Shown here: piece by piece, positions 1 to 6,764 of the stretch
How positions within the stretch are numbered: the stretch's first letter is position 1
How the letters are laid out: each line of letters opens with the position of its first letter
Assembly: GCF_900142025.1 (NCBI RefSeq)
Contig: NZ_FQZM01000003.1
Coordinates: forward strand, 1-64,000
Origin: Desulfofundulus thermosubterraneus DSM 16057
GTDB taxonomy: Bacteria; Bacillota; Desulfotomaculia; Desulfotomaculales; Desulfovirgulaceae
Length of the DNA stretch: 64,000 bases
Reading direction: 5' to 3'
The notes under the pieces: generated by a model
Database searches by the model: none
What the model saw: the letters and a program-made list of their open reading frames with translations, nothing else
Told to the model about the DNA's origin: nothing
Translations under genes and position numbers: made by a program

Positions 1-317
1 CGGGATACGGCTTTGGCCAGGATGGTGGCCGTGGTGTATTCGTCTATTTCTTCCAATTCGGGGGTGATGAGCACAGCCCGGTCGGCGCCCATGGCCAGGG
101 CCTGGCGCAGGACGTCCTGGGCCTTTGGCCCGCCCATGCTGACCACGGTTACTTCCCCTTTGGTTTTCTCCTTGATGCGCAGGGCTTCTTCTACGGCAAA
201 TTCATCGTAGGGGTTCATGATCAGGCTGACGCCTTCCGGGTTGATTTTGCCCTGCGCGTCGAGGGTGATTTTGGCTTCCGTGTCAAAGGTTTGCTTGGTG
301 AATACTACTACCTTCAT
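1..317 (-). CDS. etfB: Electron transfer flavoprotein beta subunit (EtfB), partial
   Basis: About 105 N-terminal residues are visible; the rest lies beyond the left edge. The protein begins MKVVVFTKQTFDTEAK and carries the EtfB pattern of a conserved N-P-Y-D-E-F-A-x-E-E-A-L stretch followed by a GxPKAxDxLRQALAMGADRA nucleotide-binding segment. A GGAGGGGGAAG site precedes the ATG. EtfB pairs with EtfA to take electrons from acyl-CoA dehydrogenases and pass them to the quinone pool or to a bifurcating partner. Here it follows a carboxyltransferase and an acyl-CoA dehydrogenase on the same strand, so it is probably the electron acceptor for that dehydrogenase. EtfA is expected just outside the window. 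Confidence 0.9.
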   Translation of the reverse strand, partial: MKVVVFTKQTFDTEAKITLDAQGKINPEGVSLIMNPYDEFAVEEALRIKEKTKGEVTVVSMGGPKAQDVLRQALAMGADRAVLITPELEEIDEYTTATILAKAVS

Positions 318-385
318 CTTCCCCCTCCTTAAACGTAAGAGCGGCGCAATTATATTGCAGGCGTAAATCTTCGGTGAATCAGGTT

Positions 386-442
386 GGATGCGGTGCGCAT
401 CTTACGCGAAGCACTGGATTGGGCGAGGACGGCACCGCATCC
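386..442. other. Intergenic hairpin between etfB and the carboxyltransferase gene
   Basis: An 11-bp perfect inverted repeat (GGATGCGGTGC at 386-396, complement at 432-442) encloses about 35 bases. There is no T-run on either side, so it is not a classical terminator. It may stabilise or process the mRNA between two genes of one operon. Confidence 0.4.
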
Positions 443-457
443 TTGTCATAACTTTAC

Positions 458-1999
458 CTACAGGTTAATGTTGGAGTACTTCCGCCAGGGTCTAACCACC
501 TGTTTGTTTTCCAGGATATCCAGCGCTCTGGCGATATACTTCCTGGTATCGCTGGGCATGATGATATCGTCTATATAGCCGCGCTCTGCGCCGCGGTACG
601 GGTTTTCATACATTTCACGGTATTGCTGGATTCTCTCGGCGGCTACTTTGGCCGGGTCTTCGGCATTTTTAATTTCCTTGGCAAAAATTACGCTGGCCGC
701 CGTTTCCGCACCCACAATGGAGACCTGGGCTATGGGCCAGGCGTAGACCAGATCGGCCCCGGTGTCCTTGCAGCACATCCCCAGGTAGGCACCGGCAAAG
801 GATTTGCGCAGAATTACCGTGACCTTGGGCACCGTGGCGTCGATGTAGGCGTAGAGCATTTTGGCCCCGTGCCTTAAGATCCCCCTGTGTTCTTCATAGG
901 AACCAATCATGTAACCCGGGGTGTCGTGGAAGTTAACCAGGGGGATGTTGAACAGGTCGCAGAAGCGCACGAACCTGGCCACCTTGTCGGCAGCATCGCA
1001 GTTGATCACCCCACCCATATACAGGGGCTGGCTGGCCACAAGCCCCACCGTCCGGCCGGCAATCCTGCCGAAACCCACAATCACGTTGGGCGCAAAATCT
1101 TTCAGGATCTCAAAGAAAACCCCGTTGTCCACTATTTTATAGATCACCTGGTGCATGTCATAGGGTATGTGGCCTTCCTCGGGCACCAATCCGTCCAGTT
1201 CGGGAATGATCCTTTCGGCCTCGTCGCCGGTATCCACCCGGGGCGGCTTCTCCCGGTTGTTTTGCGGCAGGTAGCTCAAAAGCTCTTTGGTCTTGTCCAG
1301 ACAGTCCTTGTCATCTTCCACCACCACGTGGGTTTGTCCGGTCCTGGTGGCGTGGACATGCACGCCGCATAAGTTCTCCAGGCTAATCTCCTCACCAAGC
1401 TGGGTCTTCACAAAGGCCGGCCCGGCTATCCCCATGAAACCGGTCTTCTTGCACTGGAAGACAAAGTCCTGCATCACCGGGTGATAGGCCTGTCCTCCCA
1501 GGCAGGGCCCCATCAACAGGGCAATCTGGGGGATAATACCAGAGGCAAGGATTTGGGAACGAAACAACCAGGCATAGGCCTCCAGGGTGTCCATGCCTTC
1601 CTGGAGGCGGGCACCGCCGGAGTCATTCATACCCACAAAGGGTATGCCCATTTCCTTGGCCATGTCAATGGCCTGGGCGAATTTTTTTCCGTGGTATTCA
1701 CCAAAAGTACCGGCCATGGAAGTATAATCTTCAGCCGCCACCATCACGTTCCGGCCGTTTACCTTACCGTAACCCACCACCACGCCTTCGGCCGGAACCT
1801 CCCTTTTATCCATCCCAAAGGCCGTGGTACGGTGTTTGACGAACATACCGATTTCCGTGAAGGTGCCGGGGTCAAAGAAATATTCTATCCTTTCCCGGGC
1901 CGTCCATTTGCCGGCTTTGTGCTGCTGTTCTACCGCCTTGGGGCCGCCCATTTGCAGGATTTTTTCCTTTTTCTCCTTCAGTTCCTGGTAGCGATCCAT
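458..1999 (-). CDS. Biotin-dependent acyl-CoA carboxyltransferase/decarboxylase alpha-type subunit
   Basis: A 513-residue crotonase-fold carboxyltransferase, the normal length for PccB/MmdA proteins. Two repeated lobes are visible. The N-terminal lobe (about 20-250) contains GKWTARERIEYFFD, DYTSMAGTFGE and NDSGGARLQEG. The C-terminal lobe (about 270-500) contains NVIVGFGRIAGRTVG, FHDTPGYMIG and RKSFAGAYLGMCCK with the GAE segment. The family transfers CO2 between biotin and propionyl-, methylmalonyl- or glutaconyl-CoA. No biotin carrier or membrane decarboxylase subunit lies in the window, so direction and substrate cannot be read directly. Next to a glutaryl-CoA-dehydrogenase-like gene, a glutaconyl-CoA decarboxylase role is a reasonable inference; propionyl-/methylmalonyl-CoA is the alternative. 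The start is supported by GGAGGAAGTT upstream. Confidence 0.88.
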   Translation of the reverse strand: MDRYQELKEKKEKILQMGGPKAVEQQHKAGKWTARERIEYFFDPGTFTEIGMFVKHRTTAFGMDKREVPAEGVVVGYGKVNGRNVMVAAEDYTSMAGTFGEYHGKKFAQAIDMAKEMGIPFVGMNDSGGARLQEGMDTLEAYAWLFRSQILASGIIPQIALLMGPCLGGQAYHPVMQDFVFQCKKTGFMGIAGPAFVKTQLGEEISLENLCGVHVHATRTGQTHVVVEDDKDCLDKTKELLSYLPQNNREKPPRVDTGDEAERIIPELDGLVPEEGHIPYDMHQVIYKIVDNGVFFEILKDFAPNVIVGFGRIAGRTVGLVASQPLYMGGVINCDAADKVARFVRFCDLFNIPLVNFHDTPGYMIGSYEEHRGILRHGAKMLYAYIDATVPKVTVILRKSFAGAYLGMCCKDTGADLVYAWPIAQVSIVGAETAASVIFAKEIKNAEDPAKVAAERIQQYREMYENPYRGAERGYIDDIIMPSDTRKYIARALDILENKQVVRPWRKYSNINL

Positions 2000-2023
2000 T
2001 TGAACTTCCTCCTCCAGACGTGA

Positions 2024-3187
2024 TCAAGACGACCGGTTGGCCTTGCGATAACCCAGAGCATCCTGGGAGATAATGAGCTTGTGGATATTGCTGGTGCCCT
2101 CCACTATCTGATAATATTTGGCGTCACGGAAGAACCGGGCCACGGGGTATTCCTCGGAGTAGCCGTAGGCACTGTATATTCTCAAGGCATAATCAGCGCA
2201 CTTATTGGCGGCTTCACTGGCAAAAAGCTTGGCCATGGAGGTTTCCAGGGTGCTGGGTACCCCCTTGTCCTTCAAGAATGCCGCCCGGTAGGTTAAAAGG
2301 CGGGCCGCCTCAATGTCCACGCACATTTGGGCAATCATGTCCTGGATCATCTGGAACTTGCCGATGGGCTGGCCAAACTGCTCCCTGGTATTGGCATATT
2401 CGATGGCGGCGTCAAGGCAGGCCTGGGCCACTCCCACTGCTCCCGCAGCTGAAGCCAGGCGGGTGTTGTCCAGTTGCTGCATGCAGATGGCAAATCCCTG
2501 GCCTTCCCGTCCCAGGAGGTTTTCTTTGGGCACCTTGCAGTTCTCAAAAGTAATGGTACCCACGGGCGAAGACCAGTTGCCCAGTTTTTCAGTTATCGCT
2601 TCTACGGTAATGCCTTCGCTCTTCAGGTCCACGATGAAGGCGGACATGCCCTTGGCCCGCTGGGAGGGATCGGTATAGGCGTAAACGAGGGCTATGTCGG
2701 CTACAGGCGCTAAAGAGATCCACATCTTGCTGCCGTTCAAAATATAATAATCTCCCTCTAAAACAGCACGGGCCTTCATGGACGCCACGTCGGATCCGGC
2801 GTTGGGTTCGGTCATGGCAAAACAACCTAACAGTTTGCCGCTGGTGAGCCCCGGCAGGTACTTTTGCTTCAGTTCTTCGCTGCCGTGACGCCAGATGGTA
2901 ATGGCCGGGCCGAGGGTGTTGGCCGCAAATATGATGCGCAGGGAACTGTGCACCCGGGCTATTTCTTCGGCCAGAATGGCTAAAGCCAGGTAGCCTAGCC
3001 CGTTCCCGCCGTATTCTTCGGGAATAACGCAGCCTAAAAAGCCCAGTTCCCCCATCTTCTCCACCAGATCCCGGCGAAAGCGGTGTGCCTTGTCGTCGGC
3101 ATCCACCGTGGGCAGCACTTCGCTCACAGCAAAATCGCGGGCCAGCCTTCTAATGTCCTGTAACTCTTCCGGTAAATCGAAGTTCAT
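2024..3187 (-). CDS. Acyl-CoA dehydrogenase, glutaryl-CoA dehydrogenase-like
   Basis: A 387-residue FAD acyl-CoA dehydrogenase of full family length. The N-terminal helical domain, the FAD/substrate signature CFAMTEPNAGSDV (about 125-138), the second signature QFGQPIGKFQMIQDMIA and the C-terminal IVEGTSNIHKLIIS are all intact. From memory, the tail (EYPVARFFRD, ending LGYRKANR) resembles the non-decarboxylating glutaryl-CoA dehydrogenase of sulfate reducers such as Desulfococcus more than short-chain butyryl-CoA dehydrogenases; an alignment is needed to confirm this. It overlaps the upstream IclR gene by 4 nt and is followed 24 nt later by the carboxyltransferase, so the genes are probably co-transcribed. 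Electrons would go to EtfAB. Confidence 0.85.
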   Translation of the reverse strand: MNFDLPEELQDIRRLARDFAVSEVLPTVDADDKAHRFRRDLVEKMGELGFLGCVIPEEYGGNGLGYLALAILAEEIARVHSSLRIIFAANTLGPAITIWRHGSEELKQKYLPGLTSGKLLGCFAMTEPNAGSDVASMKARAVLEGDYYILNGSKMWISLAPVADIALVYAYTDPSQRAKGMSAFIVDLKSEGITVEAITEKLGNWSSPVGTITFENCKVPKENLLGREGQGFAICMQQLDNTRLASAAGAVGVAQACLDAAIEYANTREQFGQPIGKFQMIQDMIAQMCVDIEAARLLTYRAAFLKDKGVPSTLETSMAKLFASEAANKCADYALRIYSAYGYSEEYPVARFFRDAKYYQIVEGTSNIHKLIISQDALGYRKANRSS

Positions 3188-4005
3188 AAGATCTCCTCCC
3201 TGGCAGGAAATTCATTTTTGCCTTTAGTTAGCCCGAGCAACCCTGGACGACTGTGCCTGGAATAACCCAGTTTCTGGGATAAAGTTTCCGCAGCGCGCTT
3301 CACCTCCCTGATTAAAACCGGCAGCCGTTCTTCGGTAAAGCGGCTTTCTATGCCAATGATCCCTATGGAGGCCCTGACGGAACCGGAAAAATCGTAAACC
3401 GGTGCTGCTATACCTACGCCGTGGTCAAGGTAGTCGCCATAGGTGATGGCGTATCCCTGTTCCCGGATCTTTTTGATCTCTTCCAACAAAATTTTCGGGC
3501 TCAGGTGCTCCTGGTTATCTGACATTTCCTTGATGTACTGGTTAATAAAATCGTCATCCATGAAGGAAAGCAGGGCCTTCCTAGCCGCACCCCTGTGCAG
3601 GGGAACTTCCTTGCCAACCAGTTCCATTACTTTCACCGGATAAGGCCCTTCAAACCTTTCCAGGAAAATGCCCATCTTACCTTGAACAACGGTGAGGTAG
3701 GAATCTTCGCCGGTGCAAAGGGTAAGCTCCTTTAAAACGGGCAGGGCTGCTTTCCTTAAATCTAGCGTTCCCCTGACCTGCAGGCCCATCTTCAACAGCT
3801 GGGGACCCAACCGGTAATTTTTGGTTTCAGGATCCTGTTCGACTATCCCAAATTCTTTAAATGTTTGCAAAAAACGATGGATGGTACTGGGTGGAAAGCC
3901 TGTAAGGTGAAAAAGCTCCCTGATGGACAAGCCGTTTTCGGATCCCTTTTCTGAAATAGCCTGAAGAACAATCAGGCCCTTGCGCAGAGTGTTGCTCATC
4001 AGCAT
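3184..4005 (-). CDS. IclR-family transcriptional regulator
   Basis: A 273-residue IclR regulator. The N-terminal winged helix (about 1-70) includes LSIRELFHLTGFPPSTIHRFLQTF, and the C-terminal effector domain (about 80-250) carries the family features YLTVVQGKMGIFLERFEG and GVGIAAPVYDFSGSVRASIGI. Two start codons are possible (MLMSN or MSN); neither has a strong Shine-Dalgarno site. The stop overlaps the start of the acyl-CoA dehydrogenase (ATGA-type coupling), so the regulator is encoded inside the operon it probably controls. IclR proteins commonly bind aromatic or organic-acid metabolites; the ligand is unknown here. Confidence 0.9.
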   Translation of the reverse strand: MLMSNTLRKGLIVLQAISEKGSENGLSIRELFHLTGFPPSTIHRFLQTFKEFGIVEQDPETKNYRLGPQLLKMGLQVRGTLDLRKAALPVLKELTLCTGEDSYLTVVQGKMGIFLERFEGPYPVKVMELVGKEVPLHRGAARKALLSFMDDDFINQYIKEMSDNQEHLSPKILLEEIKKIREQGYAITYGDYLDHGVGIAAPVYDFSGSVRASIGIIGIESRFTEERLPVLIREVKRAAETLSQKLGYSRHSRPGLLGLTKGKNEFPAREEIL

Positions 4006-4123
4006 CAGACCATTCCATATATCGAAATTGATTCCGATAAATAGCTAAACGTATTTTTTTACTTAGACATTCCTTTCTGTTTCCCTGTAACCCGGCAAAA
4101 ATATAAAAATTAAAGTTAATTTT

Positions 4124-4154
4124 CTGACCTCTAACTTCCGACCTCCGACTTCCA
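4124..4154. repeat. Short tandem-like repeat (GACCTCTAACTTCC / GACCTCCGACTTCC)
   Basis: Two near-identical 14-base units lie side by side in the gap between the IclR gene and the CoA-transferase stop. The style is similar to the purine/pyrimidine-biased repeat in the tRNA cluster at 6535-6631 and may be a member of a dispersed intergenic repeat family. Only one copy of this variant is seen in the window. Confidence 0.35.
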
Positions 4155-4155
4155 T

Positions 4156-5358
4156 TTAGATTGCTCCGCACGCCTTCAGTTCCTCAATTTCGGCCGCAGT
4201 GTACCCCAAACTCGAGAGGATCTCGCTGGTGTGCTGGCCGAGAAGCGGCGGAGGTAGACGGTATTCAATGGACATTCCGGAGAAGTTCAAGGGACTGCCA
4301 AGCACCTTGACTTTCCCCGCTTTTTCATGATCCATTTCCACCACCATGCCCCGGTGCAAGACCTGGGGATGGGAAACCACTTCCGAGATGGCGTTGATCA
4401 TCCCGCAGGGAACCTTGTGCTCGTGCAGCAGGTTTACCCAGTAGCTGGCCTCTTTCTGAATGAAAATCTCAGCCAGTAGTTTCTCCAGCTCATCCCGGTG
4501 CTTTACCCTCATCTCGTTGGTCATGAACCGGGGATCGTCCACAAACTCGAGACCCAGAGCAGCGCAGAAACGCTGCCAGATGGCGTCGTTGCCCACGGCC
4601 AGGATGAAATACTTGTCCCTGGCGCGGAAAGCCCTGTACGGCACGATGGAAGGATGACCCGAGCCCATACGGATGGGATCTTTCCCGGACGCAAAATAGT
4701 TGCTGGCCATGTAGGTCAACCAGGAAACCTCCGTATCCAAGAGGGAGATGTCAATGTACTGGCCTTTGCCGGTTTCTTTACGGGCCATCAGAGCGCTTAA
4801 GATCCCAATAACGGCATACATGCCCGCTCCAATATCAATAATGGCCACGCCAATGCGTACGGGTTCGCCGTCCTTTTCCCCCGTGATGGACATCAGCCCG
4901 CCCTCACCCTGCATCAACAGGTCGTAAGCGGGGTGATCGCGGTAGGGGCCGTCCTGCCCATAACCGGACAGGGAACAGTAGATAATTTGCGGGTTAATTT
5001 CTTTAATCCGCTCATAATCTACACCCAGGCGCTGCACCGTTCCGGGCAGGAAGTTTTCAATCATCACATCGGCCTCTTTGGCCAGCCTGTAGATGATTTC
5101 CCGCCCTTTGGGCGACTTCATGTTAACGGTAATGCTTTTCTTGTTCCTGTTGACGCTTAAGAAATAGGCGCTTTCCCCGTTAACAAAGGGAGGGCCCCAG
5201 CTCCGGGTCTCATCGCCGACCCCTGGCATCTCCACCTTGATCACTTCCGCCCCCAGGTCACCCAGAATCATGGTGCAGAAAGGCCCCGTCAGGACGCGGG
5301 AAATATCCAGCACCTTGATCCCTTCCAGGGGCAATTTCGCCTTTTTTTCCGCCGCCAT
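4156..5358 (-). CDS. Family III (CaiB/BaiF) CoA-transferase
   Basis: A 400-residue family III CoA-transferase. The N-terminus reads LEGIKVLDISRVLTGPFCTMILGDLGAEVIKVE, followed by RNKKSITVNMKSPKGR and DVMIENFLPGTVQRLG. The catalytic aspartate is expected in the LMQGEGGLMSITG/DIGAGMYA region. I chose the ATG at 5358 rather than the longer frame beginning at 5400 because AAGGAGGGGAGACGGC directly precedes it. The enzyme moves CoA from a donor such as succinyl-CoA to a carboxylic acid. As the first gene of the minus-strand cluster it probably activates the acid that the downstream dehydrogenase and carboxyltransferase degrade; glutarate is my best guess. Confidence 0.9.
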   Translation of the reverse strand: MAAEKKAKLPLEGIKVLDISRVLTGPFCTMILGDLGAEVIKVEMPGVGDETRSWGPPFVNGESAYFLSVNRNKKSITVNMKSPKGREIIYRLAKEADVMIENFLPGTVQRLGVDYERIKEINPQIIYCSLSGYGQDGPYRDHPAYDLLMQGEGGLMSITGEKDGEPVRIGVAIIDIGAGMYAVIGILSALMARKETGKGQYIDISLLDTEVSWLTYMASNYFASGKDPIRMGSGHPSIVPYRAFRARDKYFILAVGNDAIWQRFCAALGLEFVDDPRFMTNEMRVKHRDELEKLLAEIFIQKEASYWVNLLHEHKVPCGMINAISEVVSHPQVLHRGMVVEMDHEKAGKVKVLGSPLNFSGMSIEYRLPPPLLGQHTSEILSSLGYTAAEIEELKACGAI

Positions 5359-5456
5359 GCCGTCTCCCCTCCTTGTTCCAAATAATAAAACGGGTTCCAA
5401 CAGATGAGTTATTATTTAGACGAACATTTGGGTTTTCCTGCTGTTATGACAAAAAT

Positions 5457-5546
5457 TTTTACGAAGTGTGCCTATTTAGCCCATAAGTACCATCACACCC
5501 CATGTCGCCTGCTCCCTTGATCACCACCAGCGGCCGCCCTGTTTTG
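5457..5546 (-). pseudogene. Possible N-terminal remnant of a YqeB-type selenium-dependent molybdenum hydroxylase maturation gene
   Basis: Read on the minus strand, about 28 codons encode GRPLVVIKGAGDMGCDG before degenerating and stopping. The VVIKGAGD core resembles the Rossmann-like N-terminus of YqeB (EF2563 family) proteins. There is no ribosome binding site and no continuation. The match is short and may be chance. Confidence 0.22.
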
Positions 5547-5558
5547 CAAAATGTTTTA

Positions 5559-5586
5559 TTGTTTTCAGGATTGTATTTGGTATAAT
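5559..5586 (+). promoter_or_regulatory. Sigma-A-type promoter of the XRE-HicA-HicB module
   Basis: TTGTTT at 5559-5564 and a perfect TATAAT at 5581-5586 are separated by 16 bases. An AAGGAGG ribosome binding site follows at 5595-5602. The short leader and strong -10 suit an autoregulated toxin-antitoxin operon. Confidence 0.7.
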
Positions 5587-5609
5587 CTAAGCAAAAGGAG
5601 GGATACTCC

Positions 5610-5833
5610 TTGGTTGTTTGGAGACTGCACGAGATAATGGCAAGCAAAGGCTTAAGATTGCGGAGGTAGCACGAAGCACAGGCTTGGCCTGGGACACCGT
5701 GGCGGCAATTTATCACGGGAAAGCAAAGGGTATCAGTCCGGAAACTATCGATGCCCTTTGTGAAGCCCTTAACTGCCAGCCGGGTGATTTGCTGGTTTAT
5801 GTTCCTGATGGAAAAGGGAGCAAACAAAGTTGA
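5610..5833 (+). pseudogene. XRE-family (HTH_26-like) DNA-binding protein, interrupted by a frameshift
   Basis: The AAGGAGG site sits 7 nt upstream of a TTG at 5610. From it the frame reads MVVWRLHEIMASKGL, a typical N-terminus of this small Cro/C1 family, but stops at a TAG after 19 codons. The rest of the domain (KIAEVARSTGLAWDTVAAIYHGKAKG, ISPETIDALCEALNCQPGDLL) continues in the -1 frame to 5833. Joining the two frames at the TTAAG near 5655 gives a family-like protein of about 74 residues, as if one base were missing. The alternative is initiation at a TTG at 5618, but that lies 15 nt from the ribosome binding site and lacks the conserved first helix. Causes could be a true mutation, a sequencing indel or recoding. 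The stop overlaps the hicA start. Confidence 0.7.
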
Positions 5834-6030
5834 AAGTCAGGGGCGTGATTAAAATGCTCCAGGAAGACGGCTGGTACCTGCTGGCGCAGAAAGGCAGCCA
5901 CCGCCAGTTCAAGCACCCTACGAAGCCCGGCCGGGTGACCATAGCCGGGCACCCCGGTGACGACATCGCCCCAGGGACTTTAAACAGTATTTTAAAACAG
6001 GCCGGATTGAAAGGGAGGCATGAAAAGTGA
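5830..6030 (+). CDS. hicA: HicA-family mRNA interferase toxin
   Basis: A 66-residue dsRBD-like HicA (YcfA) protein. It has the usual short length, the catalytic histidine in KGSHRQFKHP, and the GTLNSILKQAGL C-terminal helix. It starts with TTG overlapping the upstream XRE stop (TTGA), and its own stop overlaps the hicB GTG, so the three genes are translationally coupled. HicA toxins cleave mRNA on starvation and are neutralised by HicB. Confidence 0.9.
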   Translation: MKVRGVIKMLQEDGWYLLAQKGSHRQFKHPTKPGRVTIAGHPGDDIAPGTLNSILKQAGLKGRHEK

Positions 6031-6236
6031 GGCGTTACCTTGTGGTCATTGAGAAGGCCAACGGCAATTATTCGGCATACATCCCGGACGTGCCGGGATG
6101 CGTGGCCACCGGCAAGACGGCAGAAGAAGCTAAAGTAAATATAGCCGAAGCTTTGAAAATGCACCTTGAGGGGCTGGCCGAAGACGGCTTGCCCGTGCCG
6201 GAACCCAAGGCGGAAACCGATTACGTGACGGCTTAA
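6027..6236 (+). CDS. hicB: HicB-family antitoxin (short, without DNA-binding domain)
   Basis: A 69-residue HicB with the degenerate RNase H-like fold: YLVVIEKANGNYSAYIPDVPGC, ATGKTAEEAKVNIAEAL and the KMHLEGLAEDGLPVPEP tail. Larger HicB proteins carry a C-terminal HTH or RHH domain; this one ends without it. The missing DNA-binding function may be supplied by the separate XRE protein encoded first in the operon (inference). The start is GTG, overlapping the hicA stop. Confidence 0.9.
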   Translation: MRRYLVVIEKANGNYSAYIPDVPGCVATGKTAEEAKVNIAEALKMHLEGLAEDGLPVPEPKAETDYVTA

Positions 6237-6270
6237 ACTTGCGTGGCAGCTATTGCACTGGTGTTCAACT

Positions 6271-6303
6271 GGAAACGCCAGGGGTTTGCCCCCTGGCGTT
6301 TCC
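6271..6303 (+). terminator. Strong hairpin downstream of hicB
   Basis: GGAAACGCCAGGGG and its complement form a near-perfect 14-bp stem with a short loop. Only CCTTG follows, so it is either a poor intrinsic terminator or an mRNA 3' stabiliser for the HicAB transcript. Confidence 0.5.
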
Positions 6304-6322
6304 CCTTGCAGTAATTTTACAG

Positions 6323-6358
6323 TAAAACCGGGTTTTGCAGTAACCCACAAAACCCGGT
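6323..6358 (-). terminator. Terminator of the tRNA cluster
   Basis: An 11-bp stem (ACCGGGTTTTG at 6327-6337 and its complement at 6348-6358) is followed on the minus strand by TTTTAC. It sits just past the tRNA-Val CCA end. Confidence 0.6.
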
Positions 6359-6373
6359 ACCCCTTGATTTCAC

Positions 6374-6449
6374 TGGTGGGCGATGACGGATTTGAACCGC
6401 CGACCCCATGCTTGTAAGGCATGTGCTCTCCCAGCTGAGCTAATCGCCC
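6374..6449 (-). tRNA. tRNA-Val (anticodon TAC)
   Basis: A 76-nt cloverleaf on the minus strand starting GGGCGATTAGCTCAG. The 7-bp acceptor stem pairs fully, the anticodon loop is CTTACAA, the T arm contains GTTCAAAT, and CCA is encoded. It is the last gene of a three-tRNA cluster. Confidence 0.95.
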
Positions 6450-6452
6450 GTA

Positions 6453-6528
6453 TGGTGACCCCAGCGGGATTCGAACCCGCGTTACCGCCGTGAAAGGGCG
6501 GTGTCTTAGACCACTTGACCATGGGGCC
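6453..6528 (-). tRNA. tRNA-Glu (anticodon TTC)
   Basis: A 76-nt cloverleaf on the minus strand starting GGCCCCATGGTCAAG. The anticodon loop is CTTTCAC on a GC-rich stem, the T arm has GTTCGAAT, and CCA is encoded. It lies three bases from tRNA-Val, so the two are certainly processed from one transcript. Confidence 0.95.
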
Positions 6529-6534
6529 GTTTTA

Positions 6535-6631
6535 AGATATGAGATGTGAGAAGTGGGATGTGAGATTTGTTGTTGGCTTTGGCTTTGCCAAAGCCTTCTT
6601 AATCTCACTTCTCACTTCTCACCTCTCATTG
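6535..6631. repeat. Imperfect inverted-repeat element inside the tRNA cluster
   Basis: The left arm (ATGAGATGTGAGAAGTGGG...) at about 6538-6566 is nearly complementary to the right arm (AATCTCACTTCTCAC...) at about 6600-6629. The centre has a second small palindrome (GGCTTTGGCTTTGCCAAAGCC). A third partial copy, ATATGAGATGTGAGA, occurs at 6721-6735 just beyond tRNA-CAT. It looks like a small dispersed repeat (MITE- or REP-like) inserted between tRNA genes. Confidence 0.6.
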
Positions 6632-6636
6632 CTCCC

Positions 6637-6712
6637 TGGTGGGCCCACCAGGACTCGAACCTGGAACCAGCCGGTTATGAGCCGGATGCTCTACCAATTG
6701 AGCTATAGGCCC
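6637..6712 (-). tRNA. tRNA with CAT anticodon (Ile2/lysidine type or elongator Met)
   Basis: A 76-nt cloverleaf on the minus strand starting GGGCCTATAGCTCAA. The anticodon loop is CTCATAA and CCA is encoded. It is not an initiator: position 1 pairs with 72 and the three-G:C anticodon-stem feature is absent. C4-G69 and C5-G68 in the acceptor stem fit determinants described for TilS-modified tRNA-Ile2, so Ile2 is slightly favoured over elongator Met. The 27-43 pair is a U:C mismatch. Confidence 0.9.
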
Positions 6713-6764
6713 ACAAATTAATATGAGATGTGAGACCGGAGAACGGTGCATAAATGATTATACA

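Noticed and set aside
1501-1999. Separate 180-codon plus-strand ORF at 1481-2023
   Set aside because: Antisense shadow of the carboxyltransferase gene.
5640-5665. Programmed -1 ribosomal frameshift in the XRE gene
   Set aside because: The TTAAGA context is not an X-XXY-YYZ slippery site and no strong downstream stem or internal Shine-Dalgarno is apparent; a simple indel is more likely.
5769-6608. 279-codon open frame on the minus strand across HicAB and two tRNA genes
   Set aside because: It overlaps confident tRNAs and the coupled hicA/hicB genes and has no domain or ribosome binding site.
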